The position numbers and the translations under genes are program-made. From contig DF239763.1 of the NCBI GenBank assembly GCA_000507305.1, positions 62,001 to 126,000 on the forward strand: a stretch of DNA of 64,000 nt, given 5' to 3'. This document shows, one piece after another, positions 33,762 through 42,302 of the stretch. Numbering within the stretch: position 1 is the stretch's first letter; each line of letters begins with the position of its first letter. Origin of the DNA: Breviolum minutum Mf 1.05b.01. Its lineage: Eukaryota; Sar; Dinophyceae; Suessiales; Symbiodiniaceae. The notes below the pieces were generated by a model that was not told the origin of the DNA, ran no database searches, and saw only the letters and a list, made by a program, of their open reading frames with translations.

Positions 33762-33802
33762 AATATAACTAGATAATACTTTATCTATAATCTAGTTATA
33801 TT
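33762..33802. terminator. Hairpin with 12-bp arms
   Basis: AATATAACTAGA (33762-33773) pairs with TCTAGTTATATT (33791-33802). It lies just upstream of the 33758 start rather than at an obvious 3' end, so it may end a transcript from the unassigned 33861-34043 region or act as an operator. Confidence 0.45.
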
Positions 33803-33860
33803 GTTCATACTTCTTATGAGTATGCTGTGCTTCTTGTTGCTCGGGGATTGAAAGGATTAG

Positions 33861-34043
33861 CGTATTCTTGATTGCTTTAGCATAGGAGACTTGAATTCAA
33901 CCACTGCTTCTGTTTCTCAGTTTTCTGTGGAAACTCTGAAAGGGGTAGGACGAAAACTAATTAACATTCTTATGATGGGTAAAATTCCGCAGTCTGTTCC
34001 AATTGCGACCCCAATCAGCAAAAGAATGCGCTTTTTTACATAA
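33861..34043 (+). pseudogene. Unassigned open stretch, possible gene remnant
   Basis: Sixty open codons between TAG (33858) and TAA (34041) with no ATG at the start. The text is protein-like (GVGRKLINILMMGKIPQSV, ending KRMRFFT) and base composition is less A+T-rich than the neighbours. It could be a broken gene, a captured host exon or an RNA. It lies directly upstream of the packaging ATPase. Not recognised. Confidence 0.3.
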
Positions 34044-34076
34044 TCAAATATATTTTATTTTCTAAATAAATTTATT

Positions 34077-34859
34077 ATGAAAAATAATATCTCGCCTGAT
34101 ATTAGACCCATAGATGAAATAACCTATGAGTTTCCACAATCTAAATACGAAGTAGCCCCAAAGGTACCATTCAGAGCAATTATAACCGGACCGTCTGGAA
34201 GTGGTAAATCAGTATTGCTAACAAATATGGTACTAGACATCTATAGAGGTGTCTTCTCTCGTATTTATATATGGTCGCCTTCAATCAATGTTGATAGCAT
34301 ATGGCTACCAGTAAAGAAATACATCAAAGAAGGTATGAAAATTGATACGGAAAAAGAAAAGTGTTTTTTTGAAGAGTTTGTACCTGAAGAATTAGAAAAG
34401 GTAATAGAAACTCAACACAAGATAACAGAGTACAGCAAAAAGAACAAATTCAAAAAACTTTATCCGATACTTCTGATTTTAGATGATATAGCCGACGACC
34501 CCAAAATAGCAAGATATTCCAAACTATTAAATTCAACTTATGTAAGAGGAAGACACAATGGGATATCTGTCATAACAAGTGTCCAGAAGTTCAACGCCTT
34601 AAACACTTTGATAAGAGTAAATGCTACACATTTATTTTTTTACAAAGTCAGGAATTTTAAAGAAATAGAGTTGCTACAAGATGAATTGAGCGCCTTACCT
34701 AGAAGAAGCAAACTGCAAGATAGTAAAGATGCATTGTATAAGATGTATGAGATTGCTACAGCAGAACCACATAGTTTTTTGTATATAAACCTTTTAGAAA
34801 AAGACATCAATAAGATGTTTATGATAAAATTCAGCCAGTATATGAGATTTGAAGATTGA
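34077..34859 (+). CDS. Packaging ATPase (A32 / FtsK-HerA type)
   Basis: 260 residues. It powers genome packaging into the capsid. Walker A GPSGSGKS is at residues 38-45, Walker B ILLILDD at 131-137, then the HNGISVITSVQ sensor region near 161-171. This order and length match the A32-like ATPases of PLVs, virophages and large DNA viruses. A GIY-YIG gene follows in the same direction. The last third is repeated at 36492-36908 beyond a gap; in about 310 bp the copies differ at roughly 29 sites without one amino acid change. No early-type element precedes it. Confidence 0.93.
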   Translation: MKNNISPDIRPIDEITYEFPQSKYEVAPKVPFRAIITGPSGSGKSVLLTNMVLDIYRGVFSRIYIWSPSINVDSIWLPVKKYIKEGMKIDTEKEKCFFEEFVPEELEKVIETQHKITEYSKKNKFKKLYPILLILDDIADDPKIARYSKLLNSTYVRGRHNGISVITSVQKFNALNTLIRVNATHLFFYKVRNFKEIELLQDELSALPRRSKLQDSKDALYKMYEIATAEPHSFLYINLLEKDINKMFMIKFSQYMRFED

Positions 34860-34861
34860 TA

Positions 34862-34875
34862 ATATTTAAAGAAAT
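34862..34875 (+). promoter_or_regulatory. Early-type promoter element, GIY-YIG (copy 1)
   Basis: ATATTTAAAGAAAT about 30 bp before the ATG at 34903, directly after the ATPase stop codon. An identical copy is at 36911-36924. Confidence 0.5.
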
Positions 34876-34902
34876 AAGACATTATAAGATTATATAAGAA
34901 TT

Positions 34903-35523
34903 ATGCCTAAAGTTCCGGTAGATTATTCTAAAACATATTTTTATAAGATTGTATGTAATGACACTGATATAAAGGATATGTATATTGGACATACCACTCA
35001 ATTTACCAAAAGAAGGTATCAACATAAAATAAGATGCTGTAATCCAAACAACCCTAAGTATAATTATAAAGTTTATAAATGTATCAGAGATAATGGACAC
35101 TGGGAAAATTGGAATATGATTTTGATTGACACTGTGAATTGTGAAGGTAAATTAGATGCCGTGAAAAAAGAAAGAAAATTTTATGAAGAACTAAAACCAT
35201 CATTAAACATTGTTAAACCAATGAGAACTGAAGATGAAAGAATAAGTTATCACAAGGAACACTACCAGAAAAACATTGAAACAATCTCTGAAAGACACAG
35301 ACAATATAGAAATGAACACGCGGAAGAATACAAACAGGACAGAAAAAATAATCCTGAGAAATATAGAAACATTGACAGGCAAAATTATTTGAAGAGACGA
35401 GAAAAAGTTTTAGAAGAAAACAAACAAACATTTGAATGTTGTTGTGGTTCTATCATCACAATGGGATACAAAACAGAACACGAAAAAACCAAGAAACACC
35501 AACAATATTTACAATTAATTTAA
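34903..35523 (+). CDS. GIY-YIG nuclease with zinc tail (copy 1)
   Basis: 206 residues. N-terminal GIY-YIG nuclease: TYFYKIVCND, DMYIGHTTQFTKRRYQHK, and KKERKFYEELKPSLN with the catalytic Glu and the LN motif. A charged middle region repeats EHYQK/ERHRQYRNEH-like segments. The C-terminus ECCCGSIITMGYKTEHEKTK and KHQQYL is a Cys/His zinc-binding tail, shared with the 40722 gene and the terminal-repeat proteins. Its own early-type promoter lies in the 43-bp gap after the ATPase, and its stop codon sits in a perfect hairpin. Likely a site-specific nuclease involved in gene mobility, exclusion of competitors or host DNA attack; the role is inferred. Confidence 0.9.
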   Translation: MPKVPVDYSKTYFYKIVCNDTDIKDMYIGHTTQFTKRRYQHKIRCCNPNNPKYNYKVYKCIRDNGHWENWNMILIDTVNCEGKLDAVKKERKFYEELKPSLNIVKPMRTEDERISYHKEHYQKNIETISERHRQYRNEHAEEYKQDRKNNPEKYRNIDRQNYLKRREKVLEENKQTFECCCGSIITMGYKTEHEKTKKHQQYLQLI

Positions 35524-35560
35524 AATTAATATTATTAATCAATCTTAATAATATTAATTT
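35523..35560. terminator. Hairpin shared by two convergent genes (copy 1)
   Basis: Perfect 15-bp arms AAATTAATATTATTA and TAATAATATTAATTT with an 8-base loop. The stop codons of the GIY-YIG gene (plus) and the 35559 gene (minus) lie inside the two arms. Confidence 0.7.
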
Positions 35561-35768
35561 AAAATAACGATTGCTGACATAATGTTATAGCAGGTAATTT
35601 ATAAAAGATTTTATCTTTCTTTTGGTTTTTGACTTCTTTGATTTCTTCGTAGATTTCTACAATGGCTTTTTTGAACATTTTATCTTTACTGCTCATTTCA
35701 TCTTCATTCATTTCTTGAACTGCTTTTATGTCATTAACTTCTTTTACTTTTGAAGCACTACTACCCAT
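35559..35768 (-). CDS. Putative N-myristoylated small protein (copy 1)
   Basis: 69 residues. It starts MGSSASKVKE, a textbook N-myristoylation context (Gly2, Ser/Ala at 3-6, Lys7), followed by an acidic, then basic helix (KAIVEIYEEIKEVKNQKK). No other domain. Myristoylated proteins in large DNA viruses often attach to membranes during entry or assembly; that role is inferred here. An identical copy is at 37608-37817. It lies 5' of the leftward fibre gene direction and shares a hairpin with the GIY-YIG gene. Confidence 0.7.
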   Translation of the reverse strand: MGSSASKVKEVNDIKAVQEMNEDEMSSKDKMFKKAIVEIYEEIKEVKNQKKDKIFYKLPAITLCQQSLF

Positions 35769-35777
35769 TCTATATAT

Positions 35778-36008
35778 TTAATCTACATTTTTTGCTTTTG
35801 ATTTTGATTTTGCTTTGGGTTTTGCTTCACCTTTTCCTTTACCCTTTAGTTCTTTTATAATATCTTCAACCTCAAACAGTCTTGCTTCCAAATGCTCAAT
35901 CTTGCTTTGCTGTTCTTGACAACATCCCCATAAAACCACTGATAATTTCATATAATTGATGCTTAAGTATGCTTCTCCTTCATCTTTTTTAGGTTTAGTT
36001 TCTTTTAC
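35778..36008 (-). CDS. S74 fibre protein C-terminus (copy 1, cut by gap)
   Basis: Matches the last 77 codons of the 37827-40040 gene (stop at the same relative place) and runs into the N block. A partial duplicate produced by the same 2,049-bp offset seen for its neighbours. Confidence 0.8.
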   Translation of the reverse strand, partial: VKETKPKKDEGEAYLSINYMKLSVVLWGCCQEQQSKIEHLEARLFEVEDIIKELKGKGKGEAKPKAKSKSKAKNVD

Positions 36009-36491
36009 NNNNNNNNNNNNNNNNNNNNNNNNNNNNNNNNNNNNNNNNNNNNNNNNNNNNNNNNNNNNNNNNNNNNNNNNNNNNNNNNNNNNNNNNNNNN
36101 NNNNNNNNNNNNNNNNNNNNNNNNNNNNNNNNNNNNNNNNNNNNNNNNNNNNNNNNNNNNNNNNNNNNNNNNNNNNNNNNNNNNNNNNNNNNNNNNNNNN
36201 NNNNNNNNNNNNNNNNNNNNNNNNNNNNNNNNNNNNNNNNNNNNNNNNNNNNNNNNNNNNNNNNNNNNNNNNNNNNNNNNNNNNNNNNNNNNNNNNNNNN
36301 NNNNNNNNNNNNNNNNNNNNNNNNNNNNNNNNNNNNNNNNNNNNNNNNNNNNNNNNNNNNNNNNNNNNNNNNNNNNNNNNNNNNNNNNNNNNNNNNNNNN
36401 NNNNNNNNNNNNNNNNNNNNNNNNNNNNNNNNNNNNNNNNNNNNNNNNNNNNNNNNNNNNNNNNNNNNNNNNNNNNNNNNNNNNNNNNNNN
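36009..36491. other. Assembly gap (483 N)
   Basis: No sequence. The roughly 1.56 kb on its left (34446-36008) is repeated on its right (36494-38057) at a constant offset of 2,049 bp, so the gap joins overlapping versions of one region. Open frames of X across it are meaningless. Confidence 0.95.
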
Positions 36492-36908
36492 AATAAGTTC
36501 AAAAAACTTTATCCAATACTTCTGATTTTAGACGATATTGCAGATGACCCCAAAATAGCAAGATATTCCAAACTATTAAATTCAACTTATGTAAGAGGAA
36601 GACATAACGGAATATCTGTAATAACAAGTGTCCAGAAGTTCAACGCCTTAAACACTTTGATAAGAGTAAATGCTACACACCTATTCTTTTACAAAGTCAG
36701 GAATTTCAAAGAAATTGAGTTATTACAAGATGAACTGTCAGCACTACCTAGAAGAAGTAAATTACAAGATAGTAAAGACGCGTTGTATAAAATGTATGAG
36801 ATTGCTACAGCAGAACCACATAGTTTTTTGTATATAAACCTTTTAGAAAAAGACATCAATAAGATGTTTATGATAAAATTCAGCCAGTATATGAGATTTG
36901 AAGATTGA
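36492..36908 (+). CDS. Packaging ATPase C-terminus (copy 2, 5' cut by gap)
   Basis: Carries Walker B, the TSVQ region and the C-terminus, identical in protein sequence to the 34077 gene. The first part differs from copy 1 at many silent positions, while the last 100 bp and the following 1.2 kb are almost identical. This marks a switch point near 36800. Confidence 0.85.
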   Translation, partial: NKFKKLYPILLILDDIADDPKIARYSKLLNSTYVRGRHNGISVITSVQKFNALNTLIRVNATHLFFYKVRNFKEIELLQDELSALPRRSKLQDSKDALYKMYEIATAEPHSFLYINLLEKDINKMFMIKFSQYMRFED

Positions 36909-36910
36909 TA

Positions 36911-36924
36911 ATATTTAAAGAAAT
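36911..36924 (+). promoter_or_regulatory. Early-type promoter element, GIY-YIG (copy 2)
   Basis: ATATTTAAAGAAAT, 28-41 bp before the ATG at 36952; identical to 34862-34875. Confidence 0.5.
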
Positions 36925-36951
36925 AAGACATTATAAGATTATATAAGAATT

Positions 36952-37572
36952 ATGCCTAAAGTTCCGGTAGATTATTCTAAAACATATTTTTATAAGATTG
37001 TATGTAATGACACTGATATAAAGGATATGTATATTGGACATACCACTCAATTTACCAAAAGAAGGTATCAACATAAAATAAGATGCTGTAATCCAAACAA
37101 CCCTAAGTATAATCATAAAGTTTATAAATGTATCAGAGATAATGGACACTGGGAAAATTGGAATATGATTTTGATTGACACTGTGAATTGTGAAGGTAAA
37201 TTAGATGCCGTGAAAAAAGAAAGAAAATTTTATGAAGAACTAAAACCATCATTAAACATTGTTAAACCAATGAGAACTGAAGATGAAAGAATAAGTTATC
37301 ACAAGGAACACTACCAGAAAAACATTGAAACAATCTCTGAAAGACACAGACAATATAGAAATGAACACGCGGAAGAATACAAACAGGACAGAAAAAATAA
37401 TCCTGAGAAATATAGAAACATTGACAGGCAAAATTATTTGAAGAGACGAGAAAAAGTTTTAGAAGAAAACAAACAAACATTTGAATGTTGTTGTGGTTCT
37501 ATCATCACAATGGGATACAAAACAGAACACGAAAAAACCAAGAAACACCAACAATATTTACAATTAATTTAA
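36952..37572 (+). CDS. GIY-YIG nuclease with zinc tail (copy 2)
   Basis: Differs from the 34903 copy by one residue (His for Tyr at residue 48, in the NHKVYK segment). All nuclease and zinc-tail motifs are kept. See copy 1 for the domain description. Possibly the same gene seen twice through an assembly join. Confidence 0.88.
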   Translation: MPKVPVDYSKTYFYKIVCNDTDIKDMYIGHTTQFTKRRYQHKIRCCNPNNPKYNHKVYKCIRDNGHWENWNMILIDTVNCEGKLDAVKKERKFYEELKPSLNIVKPMRTEDERISYHKEHYQKNIETISERHRQYRNEHAEEYKQDRKNNPEKYRNIDRQNYLKRREKVLEENKQTFECCCGSIITMGYKTEHEKTKKHQQYLQLI

Positions 37573-37609
37573 AATTAATATTATTAATCAATCTTAATAA
37601 TATTAATTT
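37572..37609. terminator. Hairpin shared by two convergent genes (copy 2)
   Basis: Same 15-bp perfect arms as at 35523-35560. Confidence 0.7.
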
Positions 37610-37817
37610 AAAATAACGATTGCTGACATAATGTTATAGCAGGTAATTTATAAAAGATTTTATCTTTCTTTTGGTTTTTGACTTCTTTGATTTCTTCGTA
37701 GATTTCTACAATGGCTTTTTTGAACATTTTATCTTTACTGCTCATTTCATCTTCATTCATTTCTTGAACTGCTTTTATGTCATTAACTTCTTTTACTTTT
37801 GAAGCACTACTACCCAT
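37608..37817 (-). CDS. Putative N-myristoylated small protein (copy 2)
   Basis: Identical in protein to the 35559 gene (MGSSASK start). It ends 10 bp from the stop of the fibre gene (37827), which is read in the same direction upstream. Confidence 0.7.
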   Translation of the reverse strand: MGSSASKVKEVNDIKAVQEMNEDEMSSKDKMFKKAIVEIYEEIKEVKNQKKDKIFYKLPAITLCQQSLF

Positions 37818-37826
37818 TCTATATAT

Positions 37827-40040
37827 TTAATCTACATTTTTTGCTTTTGATTTTGATTTTGCTTTGGGTTTTGCTTCACCTTTTCCTTTACCCTTTAGTT
37901 CTTTTATAATATCTTCAACCTCAAACAGTCTTGCTTCCAAATGCTCAATCTTGCTTTGCTGTTCTTGACAACATCCCCATAAAACCACTGATAATTTCAT
38001 ATAATTGATGCTTAAGTATGCTTCTCCTTCATCTTTTTTAGGTTTAGTTTCTTTTACAATATTATCAAATTCTTTTGGTAGATGTTCTAATAATTCCTGT
38101 GCTATAAATCCATATTTATCACTATTTTTATATTTTTCATCTTTGTATTCAAAGGTTTTTATCTTAACATTTTTGACACAATCGCAATAATTACTTTCAA
38201 CATCTTGAATATTAGTTTTTAGTCTTTCATCCGAAACGGTTGTATCAACAATATTACCTATTACTGCTATATTTGTATTATCAATAGGGGCGTTAAAGTC
38301 TAAAGATTGGTCTGTCCTATTCCATTTCATATATTCAACTCTATTATCCCCTGCTGAATTTGCTCCATAAAATACTGTATCTGATGTTAAAGTTCTATTT
38401 TTAAAAGAATTACAATATACATTTGAAGCCGACATTCCTCCCCCTATGGGTGATACATTTATAATATCATTGTTATCAATTCCTGCTGATGTTTCAATTT
38501 TAAATATCTCTGTTCCATCCCTTTGAAATACTAAATCATTATCACCATTGCTATTTATCGTATTTGTTTTTACACTACCAATTGTTGTTTCTCTATTTAA
38601 AGTAATGCCTGTGTGAGTGATTTGAAAATTAGCATTAGTTGAATTACCAACAAAATATCTAACTATACTATCAGCATTTTCCAATCTAAAATCAGTGTAT
38701 TGAACACCACTTGAAAATTGATTAATTTGTAAATTATTAACTTGTATTTGAGCATTTGCTCGTAATAGTTTAACAAAATCTACACTATCCACACTTTCAA
38801 CTGTAGTAAGTCTAAAATACTCTACATTATTTCTATTAAAGACAAGGTTATTATCGTCATTTGTGTCTATTGTGTTTGTTTTAAGTTTGACTGTGTTTTC
38901 AATTGTTAAATCCTTTTTAAGATTAACATAAGATGTTGTTAATTCCATACAAGTAATTTCACCTGTTAAACCACATCTAAATCTAATCATTGGGTTCGTC
39001 GTGTGATTATTTCTTATATCAAAATGATTAACGCCTCCGAAGGCGTAAGGTGCTAATGTTAATTTTTTTGTCGTATCGACAACAATTTGATTACCACAAT
39101 GAACTGCTCCTGTAAATTCAGCAAAGGTAGAAGTAATACTCAACCTCTGAACTCCGTATCTTTTGATTATTAAATCTGTATTTGTTAATGTATTTATTTC
39201 ATTTACTCTTACAACTTTACTAATATCAAGAGTTTCTGCCGCGTGATTTAGTTTCCAATATTCTATATAAGCAGTATCTGCCGCGTTGTTTCCATAACAA
39301 ATCAAATCATTACCGAATGCTATTGGTCTTATTATATCAGTAAAAATATTTTGTGATATAAAGCTTCTATTGTTTGGAACTCTTACTGTACCACCAACTT
39401 CAAGACGCAACATTTCACCCAGTGTATTAATGTTAAAAACCATATCATTTAATCCAATTGTGTTTAATGTATCTACTGATAGTGTGTTTAAAGATAGACC
39501 ACCTGAAAATTCAACATTCTTCATTAATATGATTTTTTCAACTGTTTCATCATCTATTATCTGACTATCCAATGTTATGTATGGTATAGCATTCCTTTGC
39601 ATAATCATATTAGCATTTGAATAAGTGTTTATTGTATTGCTCTGTATCTGCTGTGATGTTTGTATATTGCTACTTGCTTGTATTACTTGTGCCTTTAATG
39701 TTCCTCCTAAATTAGATAAACCATTAACATAAAAATCTTCGTCATTGGGAGCACCTACAGCATTTACAATCAATTTTCCATTACCGTTTGTACTGTCTAT
39801 TCTTAATGTTCCTATGATGTCTTGGGGATTACTTACATTCAATTTAGCATTGAGTAGATTATCAGTTTCCGTTTGAGTATAGTAATTTGATAAATCTACA
39901 TTACCACCACCACCTCCACCGCCTTCTGCTATTGCATTATTCACATACTCTTCAGTTGCTAAATGACTAGTACCCGTGTTTAATAACTTTATGAATTCAG
40001 TACCTATGTATGAAATATTACCATCTAAACTTAAAGCCAT
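37827..40040 (-). CDS. Fibre-like protein with C-terminal S74 chaperone domain
   Basis: 737 residues. The N-terminus has LSNYYTQTETDNLL, as in phage fibres, after a Gly-rich linker. The middle consists of repeated beta-rich segments (NTI..NDLVF-type repeats), as expected for a trimeric beta-structured shaft. The C-terminus has the intramolecular chaperone domain: VSDERLKTNIQDV, KYGFIAQELLEHLP, then a coiled coil (EQQSKIEHLEARLFEVEDII). The Ser and Lys of SDERLK match the self-cleavage dyad of this family. A Lys-rich tail follows. Probably the receptor-binding spike or fibre of the virion; the chaperone folds the trimer and may then be released. Role inferred from family. Confidence 0.88.
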   Translation of the reverse strand: MALSLDGNISYIGTEFIKLLNTGTSHLATEEYVNNAIAEGGGGGGGNVDLSNYYTQTETDNLLNAKLNVSNPQDIIGTLRIDSTNGNGKLIVNAVGAPNDEDFYVNGLSNLGGTLKAQVIQASSNIQTSQQIQSNTINTYSNANMIMQRNAIPYITLDSQIIDDETVEKIILMKNVEFSGGLSLNTLSVDTLNTIGLNDMVFNINTLGEMLRLEVGGTVRVPNNRSFISQNIFTDIIRPIAFGNDLICYGNNAADTAYIEYWKLNHAAETLDISKVVRVNEINTLTNTDLIIKRYGVQRLSITSTFAEFTGAVHCGNQIVVDTTKKLTLAPYAFGGVNHFDIRNNHTTNPMIRFRCGLTGEITCMELTTSYVNLKKDLTIENTVKLKTNTIDTNDDNNLVFNRNNVEYFRLTTVESVDSVDFVKLLRANAQIQVNNLQINQFSSGVQYTDFRLENADSIVRYFVGNSTNANFQITHTGITLNRETTIGSVKTNTINSNGDNDLVFQRDGTEIFKIETSAGIDNNDIINVSPIGGGMSASNVYCNSFKNRTLTSDTVFYGANSAGDNRVEYMKWNRTDQSLDFNAPIDNTNIAVIGNIVDTTVSDERLKTNIQDVESNYCDCVKNVKIKTFEYKDEKYKNSDKYGFIAQELLEHLPKEFDNIVKETKPKKDEGEAYLSINYMKLSVVLWGCCQEQQSKIEHLEARLFEVEDIIKELKGKGKGEAKPKAKSKSKAKNVD

Positions 40041-40093
40041 ATATTATAGTTTATATTTTATTTATCGTTTTTTAGATTTTGGGGAAGATTTCA

Positions 40094-40636
40094 CTATCGT
40101 TTCATCTTGGTCTTTGACGAAAACATATTTTGACAAAGATTTTGGTATTTTGCTTGTTTTTGTTGTATGTATTGTTGTTGCAAGAGTTGGTAGTGATTAG
40201 TAATATCGGCTAATGGGTTAGTTGGTTTGAGGATTTGTTTCTTCACTGGTTGAAATAGTTTAGGTTTTGTTATTACTTCTTCTTCTTCTTCTTCGCTTTC
40301 TTCAACTATAGGTTGTGGTTTTGGTTTTGGTTTAGGTTTTGATTTACCTTTTGGGTTCGCTTGTGGTTTGACAGGTTTAGGTTCTGTTGTGCAAAGTTTT
40401 TCGTGGCGATAACGGAAATTTTTGAGAGACATATATTTAGAGCATTTAGGACATTGGACTTGTTTGCTATCGGCTTTTGTTTCTTTTACTTCTTCTTTTA
40501 CTTCTTCAACTGGTGTATTATCTACAACTTCATTGGTAGGTTCTATTTGTTCAGTTGCTTCTTCAATTGCTTGTGGTTCTTCTACTGGTTCTTCTTTGGC
40601 TTCTTCATTAATGTCAATTACTTTAATATTTGACAT
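40094..40636 (-). CDS. Acidic/proline-rich protein with a zinc finger
   Basis: 180 residues. The N-terminal third is very acidic (EEPVEEPQAIEEATEQ). The centre has CPKCSKYMSLKNFRYRHEKLC, a single Cys2-His-Cys finger. It is followed by a basic KPKPKPKPQ region, another acidic block and a Gln-rich helix. The pattern suggests a disordered protein that binds nucleic acid or the capsid interior. No known family. The upstream region lacks a CTTAAAG element. Confidence 0.7.
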   Translation of the reverse strand: MSNIKVIDINEEAKEEPVEEPQAIEEATEQIEPTNEVVDNTPVEEVKEEVKETKADSKQVQCPKCSKYMSLKNFRYRHEKLCTTEPKPVKPQANPKGKSKPKPKPKPQPIVEESEEEEEEVITKPKLFQPVKKQILKPTNPLADITNHYQLLQQQYIQQKQAKYQNLCQNMFSSKTKMKR

Positions 40637-40653
40637 ATATAAAAAGTATATAT

Positions 40654-40704
40654 TTTTCTTAATATTTTCCCTTTTTATAGTTATTTAAGAAAATATTAAG
40701 AAAA
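40654..40704. terminator. Hairpin 3' of the third GIY-YIG gene
   Basis: Perfect 16-bp arms TTTTCTTAATATTTTC and GAAAATATTAAGAAAA with a 19-base loop, directly downstream of the stop at 40722 (minus strand). Confidence 0.6.
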
Positions 40705-40721
40705 CAGAAAAGATTAATTAT

Positions 40722-41354
40722 TCATTCTTGGGGGTTGCTTTGATTTATGAATTGTTGATGCTTTTGTGATTTGCAATGTAATGTTTTGTTTGCTAGTTTA
40801 TGTTTCACACCACATTCACATTCAACTATTTCACTCTTGGAGTAGTAGTACTGTTTTTTCTTTTCTAAACGCGTTTCTCTGTTGATTTCTCTCCAGTTCT
40901 TTGAGTACTCTCGTCTCTGCTCTTTATTTTTTTCTGTATATTCTTTTATTTTATCCTTATTGTTTTTTCTATATTCAACTGCATAGTCTTTTCTTTTCTC
41001 TTTGTTTGTTTCAATATATTCTGCAAATGTTCTTGATGGAACATTTCCGTTCAATGTGGCTTTTAAGTCTTCCTTGAAGTCTCTTTCCTTTTTTCTTGCT
41101 TGTAAAGCATTTTCACAGTTTAGAGTATCTATTAATATCATTTCAAAGTTTTCCCACCCTCCATTTGCTCTCATAAATTTATACACAGGTAAATTGAAAC
41201 CTCGGTTATGAGAATTATTACAACGTGCTTTATGGTCAGATTTTCTCTTTACAAAGTCAGTTGTATGTCCAACATAGCAGTCCTTTATATTGAAATCTTT
41301 ACATACAATTTTATAGAAATGTGTTTTGTCATAATTTATGTCCTTTCGTGGCAT
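40722..41354 (-). CDS. GIY-YIG nuclease with zinc tail (second type)
   Basis: 210 residues, related to the 34903 gene but clearly distinct. GIY-YIG motifs: HFYKIVCKDFNIKDCYVGHT, then FVKRKSDHK with the catalytic basic residue, and KKERDFKEDLKATLN. The middle is charged and repetitive (EYRKNNKDKIKEYTEKNKEQ). The end VECECGVKHKLANKTLHCKS plus KHQQF is the Cys/His tail. An early-type element sits about 30 bp upstream and a hairpin follows. Likely a DNA nuclease; target unknown. Confidence 0.9.
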   Translation of the reverse strand: MPRKDINYDKTHFYKIVCKDFNIKDCYVGHTTDFVKRKSDHKARCNNSHNRGFNLPVYKFMRANGGWENFEMILIDTLNCENALQARKKERDFKEDLKATLNGNVPSRTFAEYIETNKEKRKDYAVEYRKNNKDKIKEYTEKNKEQRREYSKNWREINRETRLEKKKQYYYSKSEIVECECGVKHKLANKTLHCKSQKHQQFINQSNPQE

Positions 41355-41380
41355 AATATGTTATATTATGTTATACTGTC

Positions 41381-41394
41381 TTATCTTTAAATAT
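41381..41394 (-). promoter_or_regulatory. Early-type promoter element, third GIY-YIG
   Basis: ATATTTAAAGATAA on the minus strand, about 27-40 bp before the ATG at 41354. It lies next to the stop of the minor capsid gene (41396). Confidence 0.5.
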
Positions 41395-41395
41395 G

Positions 41396-42259
41396 TTAAT
41401 AAGCAGAAGGATTACTCAAAAGTAAAGCAAATTGCACATTAATATTATACAAGTTCATTACAACACCACGCTCATCTGTAATCCTGAAATCTATTTTTTT
41501 GAGATTGCGATTACTTACATCTATATAGTCCTCGCTCAGGGAACTTCCAGCATCACTAACAATACCACCAAGTTGTTGCGTTATCAAAACTTTCTTTATA
41601 ATATTTGATGAGTAAGTGTTAGGCGCTGAGTACCGATAATCTGAAAGAGCACTTGAACTGATAAACAGATATCTAAAGGGAACTAGATTTAGATAAGATG
41701 AAGTCCATACTGTCAATGGAGAAGATGCAATGTAATTACTTAACAAGTAGTTTATTGATAGTGGATTATTACTATCATAGTTGGCACTAACAGTATCCCA
41801 AGTGTTATTGACATAGTTTGCTAGTTCTTCGTCAGTTGGTATTTTCACTTTGTAGTTTAGCCCATCCTTAATAGAAAAATCAACAGTTCTTGTTGCGCTA
41901 GAATAGGCATAGTTGAATATACCACCTGCATTTAAATCTTCAGTGTTTGTGTTTAGTCCAGCGTGGATATCAAAACAAAGTTGTTCTGAAAAATATATCT
42001 TGTTTCCTAAATAAATCCTAAAGTTTTTTACAAACGTATCATTGTTGTCATATATCATTACATACATATATTCATAGAAACCTACTTCAGTTGTCTTAAA
42101 CGAAGTTGGCAAAGATATATCTCCTATATGTAGTCTTGTCCCCTCTGGCAACTCAACATTCTCATTTAGTTCAATGCTAAAATCACTACTACTTTTTGAA
42201 GAAGGCAATCTGTATTTTGAGTCAACGAATATTTTCTTATAAACTAGTTTATTGCTCAT
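41396..42259 (-). CDS. Minor capsid protein (penton-like, single jelly roll)
   Basis: 287 residues. It starts with an FVDSKYRLPSSKSSSDFSIE segment and an ELPEGTRLHIGDISLPTSF strand pair. It ends with LKKIDFRITDERGVVMNLY and VQFALLL, the pattern I associate with the PLV/virophage minor capsid (penton) protein that caps the capsid vertices. Predicted beta-rich throughout, no membrane segment. It is divergent to the lipase gene, with only 43 bp between starts, and is encoded close to the major capsid gene. The late-type, A+T-rich upstream region lacks CTTAAAG. Confidence 0.8.
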   Translation of the reverse strand: MSNKLVYKKIFVDSKYRLPSSKSSSDFSIELNENVELPEGTRLHIGDISLPTSFKTTEVGFYEYMYVMIYDNNDTFVKNFRIYLGNKIYFSEQLCFDIHAGLNTNTEDLNAGGIFNYAYSSATRTVDFSIKDGLNYKVKIPTDEELANYVNNTWDTVSANYDSNNPLSINYLLSNYIASSPLTVWTSSYLNLVPFRYLFISSSALSDYRYSAPNTYSSNIIKKVLITQQLGGIVSDAGSSLSEDYIDVSNRNLKKIDFRITDERGVVMNLYNINVQFALLLSNPSAY

Positions 42260-42302
42260 ATACTATTTTGTAGAAAATAATTTATATTCTATTTATATAT
42301 TG

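Noticed and set aside
36005-36525. Open frames made of X
   Set aside because: They are the N run, not sequence.
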